A stretch of DNA of 64,000 bases from Aromatoleum evansii (GTDB lineage: Bacteria > Pseudomonadota > Gammaproteobacteria > Burkholderiales > Rhodocyclaceae). The stretch spans positions 62,001-126,000 of the forward strand of contig NZ_WTVK01000002.1 of the NCBI RefSeq assembly GCF_012910805.1, read 5' to 3'. Position numbers and translations under genes: made by a program. This document shows, piece after piece, positions 60,982-64,000 of the stretch. Numbering within the stretch: the stretch's first letter is position 1; every line of letters begins with the position of its first letter. The notes beneath the pieces are model-generated. The model searched no databases. It was not told the DNA's origin and saw only the letters and a list, made by a program, of their open reading frames with translations.

Positions 60982-62571
60982 CTACTTTCCAGCCATTGCA
61001 CGCAGCTTGAAGCACTGGATCTTGCCCGTCGCCGTCTTCGGCAGCTCATCGACGAACTCCATCCAGCGCGGATACTTGTACGGCGCGAGGTGCGCCTTCA
61101 CGTGCGCCTTGATCTCGGCCGCGAGCTGCTCCGAACGCTGAAAACCGGGCTTGAGCACGATGAAGGCCTTGGGCTTGATCAGGCGCTCCTCGTCCTCGTG
61201 ACCGACGACCGCCGCCTCGAGGATCGCCGGATGCTGGATCAGGCAGGATTCGACCTCGATCGGCGACACGTAGATACCGCTCACCTTGAGCATGTCGTCG
61301 TTGCGCCCGGCATACACGTAGTAGCCCTCGGCATTGCGCGAGTACTTGTCGCCGCTGCGGGTCCACGGCCCCTGGAAGGTCGCGCGCGTCTTTTCGCGAT
61401 TGTTCCAGTACATCACCGCACTGGTCGGCCCGGAGATCTGCAGCTCGCCCGGCTCGTCCGCGCCTTCGACGACATTGCCCTCGTCGTCGACCAGGCGCAC
61501 CTGGTAGCCAGGCACCGGCTTGCCGGTGGTGCCGTAATGCACGTCGCCGGGGCGGTTCGACAGGAAGATGTGCAGCATTTCGGTCGAGCCGATGCCGTCG
61601 AGGATCTCGACGCCGAAGCGCTCGGTCCAGCGCCGACCGATGTCTTCCGGCAACGCCTCGCCGGCCGAGGTGCACATGCGGATCGCGAGCTCCTCGCGCG
61701 TCGGACAGTCGGCATCCGCCAGCATCGACGCGTACAGGGTCGGCACGCCGTAGAAGATCGTCGGCTGCTGCTCGCGCAGGCGCTTGAAGGCGGCGGCGGG
61801 CGTGGGGCGCTCGGCCATCAGCACGGCAGTCGCGCCGACCGATAGCGGGAAGGTCAGGCCGTTGCCGAGGCCGTAGGCGAAGAAGAGCTTGGCCGCGGAA
61901 TACACGACGTCGCTTTCCTTGATGCCGAGGATGGGCTTCGCGTACAGCTCGGCCGTGTGGATCAGGCTGGACTGGATATGCACGGTGCCCTTGGGCGCGC
62001 CGGTCGAACCGGAAGAGTAGAGCCAGAAACAGGGGTCGTCGCAGGTCGTCGCGACCGCCTCGAACTTGTCGGAGGCGTTCGCCATCAGGGCGGCGACCGA
62101 GTCCGGCCCCTCGCCGCCGGCGACGACGATGCGCTCGAGCGACTCGACCTTGCCCAGCAGCGGCGCAAAGGTGTCGTACAGCGGCGCCGACACGACGGCG
62201 ATGCGCGCGCGGCTGTCGCTGAGCATGTATTCGTAGTCGGACTGCGTGAGCAGCGTGTTCACCGCGATCGGCACGACGCCGGCCTTGATCGCGCCGAGGA
62301 ACACGGTCGGGAAGTCGATGGTGTCGTGCACGCACATCAGGATGCGCTGCTCGCGGGTGATGCCGAGCGCACCGAGGGCGTTGGCGAAGCGGTTCACGCG
62401 CGCCGCGAGTTCATCGTAGCTGTAGCGGCCGTTGTCGTCGATGTAGGCGATCTTGCTACCGCGGCCGGCGTCGAGGTTGCGGCCGATAAGGTCGTCCGCG
62501 GCGTTGTACTGGCGCGGCAGGGTGATCGTGGGCGGACTCGTGCTGTGGTCCGCTGCGCTGAGCGTGGTCAT
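60982..62571 (-). CDS. bclA: benzoate-CoA ligase
   Basis: BclA activates benzoate with ATP and CoA in the cytoplasm, the first step of both aerobic box and anaerobic benzoyl-CoA pathways. The intact 529-residue product starts with the family segment PRQYNAADDLIGRNLDAGRG and has the AMP-binding motif YSSGSTGAPKGTVHIQ, DGIGSTEMLHIFLSNRPGDV, the hinge YVYAGRNDDMLKVSG and the catalytic lysine in PKTATGKIQCFKLR. It lies among box-type genes, so an aerobic role is likely. It is clearly distinct from the frameshifted ligase at 39-40.8 kb. Confidence 0.94.
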   Translation of the reverse strand: MTTLSAADHSTSPPTITLPRQYNAADDLIGRNLDAGRGSKIAYIDDNGRYSYDELAARVNRFANALGALGITREQRILMCVHDTIDFPTVFLGAIKAGVVPIAVNTLLTQSDYEYMLSDSRARIAVVSAPLYDTFAPLLGKVESLERIVVAGGEGPDSVAALMANASDKFEAVATTCDDPCFWLYSSGSTGAPKGTVHIQSSLIHTAELYAKPILGIKESDVVYSAAKLFFAYGLGNGLTFPLSVGATAVLMAERPTPAAAFKRLREQQPTIFYGVPTLYASMLADADCPTREELAIRMCTSAGEALPEDIGRRWTERFGVEILDGIGSTEMLHIFLSNRPGDVHYGTTGKPVPGYQVRLVDDEGNVVEGADEPGELQISGPTSAVMYWNNREKTRATFQGPWTRSGDKYSRNAEGYYVYAGRNDDMLKVSGIYVSPIEVESCLIQHPAILEAAVVGHEDEERLIKPKAFIVLKPGFQRSEQLAAEIKAHVKAHLAPYKYPRWMEFVDELPKTATGKIQCFKLRAMAGK

Positions 62572-62690
62572 TCCTTACTCTCCTCCGTTCTTCCGGCCGG
62601 GGGCCGGGGGTATTCCTGGCCGGTCTTGGTGCCGGCGTTGTTCATTCGGTGGCCGTCGTGGCCTGGCTTACCGGTGCTCGTGGGCACCTT

Positions 62691-62765
62691 GTGGGAGCGG
62701 CTTCAGCCGCGAATGGGCCGTGGGGGCTTGCGAAACCGCCGATTCGCGGCTGAAGCCGCTCCCAC
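62691..62765. repeat. dispersed palindromic repeat, family 1 copy 5
   Basis: GTGGGAGCGGCTTCAGCCGC faces its complement GCGGCTGAAGCCGCTCCCAC with about 30 bases between. It lies between the DUF4863 gene and bclA, suggesting that bclA may have its own promoter. Confidence 0.92.
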
Positions 62766-62788
62766 AGCTAAAGCCCGGCGGTAAAGCC

Positions 62789-63256
62789 CTACGATTTCGT
62801 GAACTCGATTGCGCCCTGCGGCAGCAGATACAGCACATACGCGCGCCCGCCCATCACGGTCGGACGGTGCACGCTGCCCGCTTCATAGACAAACCAGCCC
62901 GCTCCATGACCGTCGAACTTCGCGTCGCCTTCCAGCGGCATGATCATGTCGATCTCGCCGTTGGGGTGCGCGTGCTGCGGGCCGACGACGTCCTGCATCT
63001 CGACGACGTCGACGCTGAAGCCGTGGATCGCGTCGGTCGGCTTGATCACGCGCCCGAACCTGATGCCGCCGTGCTCGCGCTCGCACATCCAGCCGGCGGC
63101 AACCGCATCGCTGCAGGCCTTGGCGATGGCCTGGAACTCCGGCCCGTTCGCCGGAAAGCGTTCGTTGAGGAAATCGGCGAGCTGGCCGTCGAGCGGGCGG
63201 CCGGCAATCTCGTCGGTCACCTTCGCGATCAGGGCCTGGAACTGGTCTGGGGTCAT
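62789..63256 (-). CDS. DUF4863 family protein (4-hydroxylaminobenzoate lyase-like)
   Basis: The 155-residue protein has an N-terminal helical part (TPDQFQALIAKVTDEIAGRP) and a C-terminal cupin-like barrel with QHAHPNGEIDMIMPLEG and YEAGSVHRPTVMGGRAYVLY, whose histidines could bind metal. DUF4863 members are recurrent in box clusters, and the family includes 4-hydroxylaminobenzoate lyase. A role in benzoate metabolism is inferred from position only. Confidence 0.8.
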   Translation of the reverse strand: MTPDQFQALIAKVTDEIAGRPLDGQLADFLNERFPANGPEFQAIAKACSDAVAAGWMCEREHGGIRFGRVIKPTDAIHGFSVDVVEMQDVVGPQHAHPNGEIDMIMPLEGDAKFDGHGAGWFVYEAGSVHRPTVMGGRAYVLYLLPQGAIEFTKS

Positions 63257-63322
63257 GTCTCCGTCTCTCCGTCGGAACTGGGTGTTGGGGTCAGGGGGCG
63301 GGATGCGTGTATGTTTTATAGT

Positions 63323-64000
63323 TCATGCGCCGAGCAACGCAGCGTCGACTGCGTCACGCGACAGGGCTTCCAGCACCGCGGGGCCGCCCTGCACGACGCA
63401 GCGGCGGTGATACATCGCCAGCGCGCGCAGACCGCCCAACTCCTCGCCGCCGCCGGCGCGCCCGGGACCGCCGTGCAGGCAGGTCGGCATCACGTTGCCG
63501 TGGCCGGTGTGGTTCGCGCCCACCGCGGCATCGACGACCATCACGCGGCCATGGAGGTCGGCGATCCCCGGCACCAGTTCGCCGAGGAAGGCCGCGTCGC
63601 CCGAATATACCGAGGCGACGAGGGAGCCGTGGCCGCGACGCGCGATCGCGACGGCGTCACGCGTGTCGGCGTAGGGCACCATGGTCGCGACCGGGCCGAA
63701 GACCTCGACGTCATGCACGTGGCGCGCCGCCAGCCCCTTGTCGCAGTACAGCAGGGTCGGCTGCACGAAGGCGGACACCGCCGCGTCGGCATCGACCGGC
63801 TCGAAATCCGGATCGCCGCCGAACACGACCTCGCATTCCTGCCTGAGCTTCGCCAGGCCCTCGAAGGCCGCGGCCTGCTGCGCCTTGCTCACCAGCGGCC
63901 CGACGCGCACACCCTCGCTGCGCGGGTTCCCCACCTTGCAGCCGGCGAGCTTGCCCGACACTGCATCGGCGAGCGCGCGCGAAACACCCGCGGGCGCGAG
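63323..64000 (-). CDS. aldehyde dehydrogenase, BoxD-like, 5' end beyond window
   Basis: The last 226 codons of an aldehyde dehydrogenase are visible and stay open to the right edge. They contain [52 protein letters not shown] and the C-terminal [20 protein letters not shown] typical of the PaaZ/BoxD group. BoxD oxidises 3,4-dehydroadipyl-CoA semialdehyde in aerobic benzoyl-CoA degradation. The catalytic cysteine and glutamate lie outside the window, so the call rests on the C-terminal part and on the neighbouring genes. Confidence 0.82.
   Translation of the reverse strand, partial: LAPAGVSRALADAVSGKLAGCKVGNPRSEGVRVGPLVSKAQQAAAFEGLAKLRQECEVVFGGDPDFEPVDADAAVSAFVQPTLLYCDKGLAARHVHDVEVFGPVATMVPYADTRDAVAIARRGHGSLVASVYSGDAAFLGELVPGIADLHGRVMVVDAAVGANHTGHGNVMPTCLHGGPGRAGGGEELGGLRALAMYHRRCVVQGGPAVLEALSRDAVDAALLGA

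Overview
The window (GC-rich, dense genes, short intergenic spaces) looks like a chromosomal segment of a betaproteobacterium of the Rhodocyclales (Thauera / Azoarcus / Aromatoleum type). This rests on its gene families: a bzd-type class I benzoyl-CoA reductase, an aerobic box-type benzoate module, a soluble NAD-linked formate dehydrogenase, a molybdate transporter and an MtrAB-type porin-cytochrome pair. No rRNA, tRNA, CRISPR array or transposase was recognised.

Layout. 1-4.0 kb: a truncated CHASE/PAS membrane sensor and a LivHM permease pair. 4.2-6.2 kb: a TRIC/UPF0126 membrane protein, MscL and a metallo-beta-lactamase-fold hydrolase. 6.3-9.5 kb: modABC and a small secreted OB-fold protein. 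9.7-13.8 kb: a chemoreceptor, a NERD-nuclease/helicase and a ProQ/FinO RNA chaperone. 14.1-19.8 kb: a formate dehydrogenase whose NuoE- and NuoF-like subunits are fused, with a LysR regulator. 20-24.6 kb: a second LysR gene, an MtrB/PioB-like outer-membrane barrel and a decaheme cytochrome, which suggests electron transfer across the outer membrane. 24.9-29.5 kb: phosphoglycerate mutase and small housekeeping genes (KTSC, cupin, transglutaminase-like, thiopurine methyltransferase, lipocalin). 29.5-35.3 kb: a MacB/DevC-like ABC exporter operon ending in a PhoD-type phosphatase.

35.4-53.4 kb, nearly all on the minus strand, is the most interesting part. In transcription order it encodes four subunits of an ATP-dependent aryl-CoA reductase (bzdNOPQ type), a D-serine dehydratase/LysR pair, an SDR, an acyl-CoA dehydrogenase, a TRAP transporter, an aryl-CoA ligase that carries a frameshift, a BadH-like SDR, two crotonase-fold proteins and a TetR regulator. 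Near-palindromes of the form GAATG-N6-CAYTC recur in front of several of these transcription units, which suggests one TetR regulon. The set lacks the ferredoxin, 2-oxoacid:ferredoxin oxidoreductase and standard dch/had/oah genes seen in benzoate clusters. It may therefore serve a substituted benzoate or another aryl-CoA, with electrons and lower-pathway steps supplied from elsewhere.

53.7-64.0 kb, also on the minus strand, is the distal part of an aerobic box (benzoyl-CoA epoxidation) cluster: an aldehyde dehydrogenase running off the right edge, a DUF4863 protein, benzoate-CoA ligase, a five-gene branched-chain-type ABC importer, an alpha/beta hydrolase, a hotdog thioesterase, a crotonase and rubredoxin. 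The core boxABC genes are not in the window.

Two families of dispersed palindromic repeats (five and four copies) are scattered between genes. Function calls come from reading translated sequence and recalled family knowledge; no database search was run.
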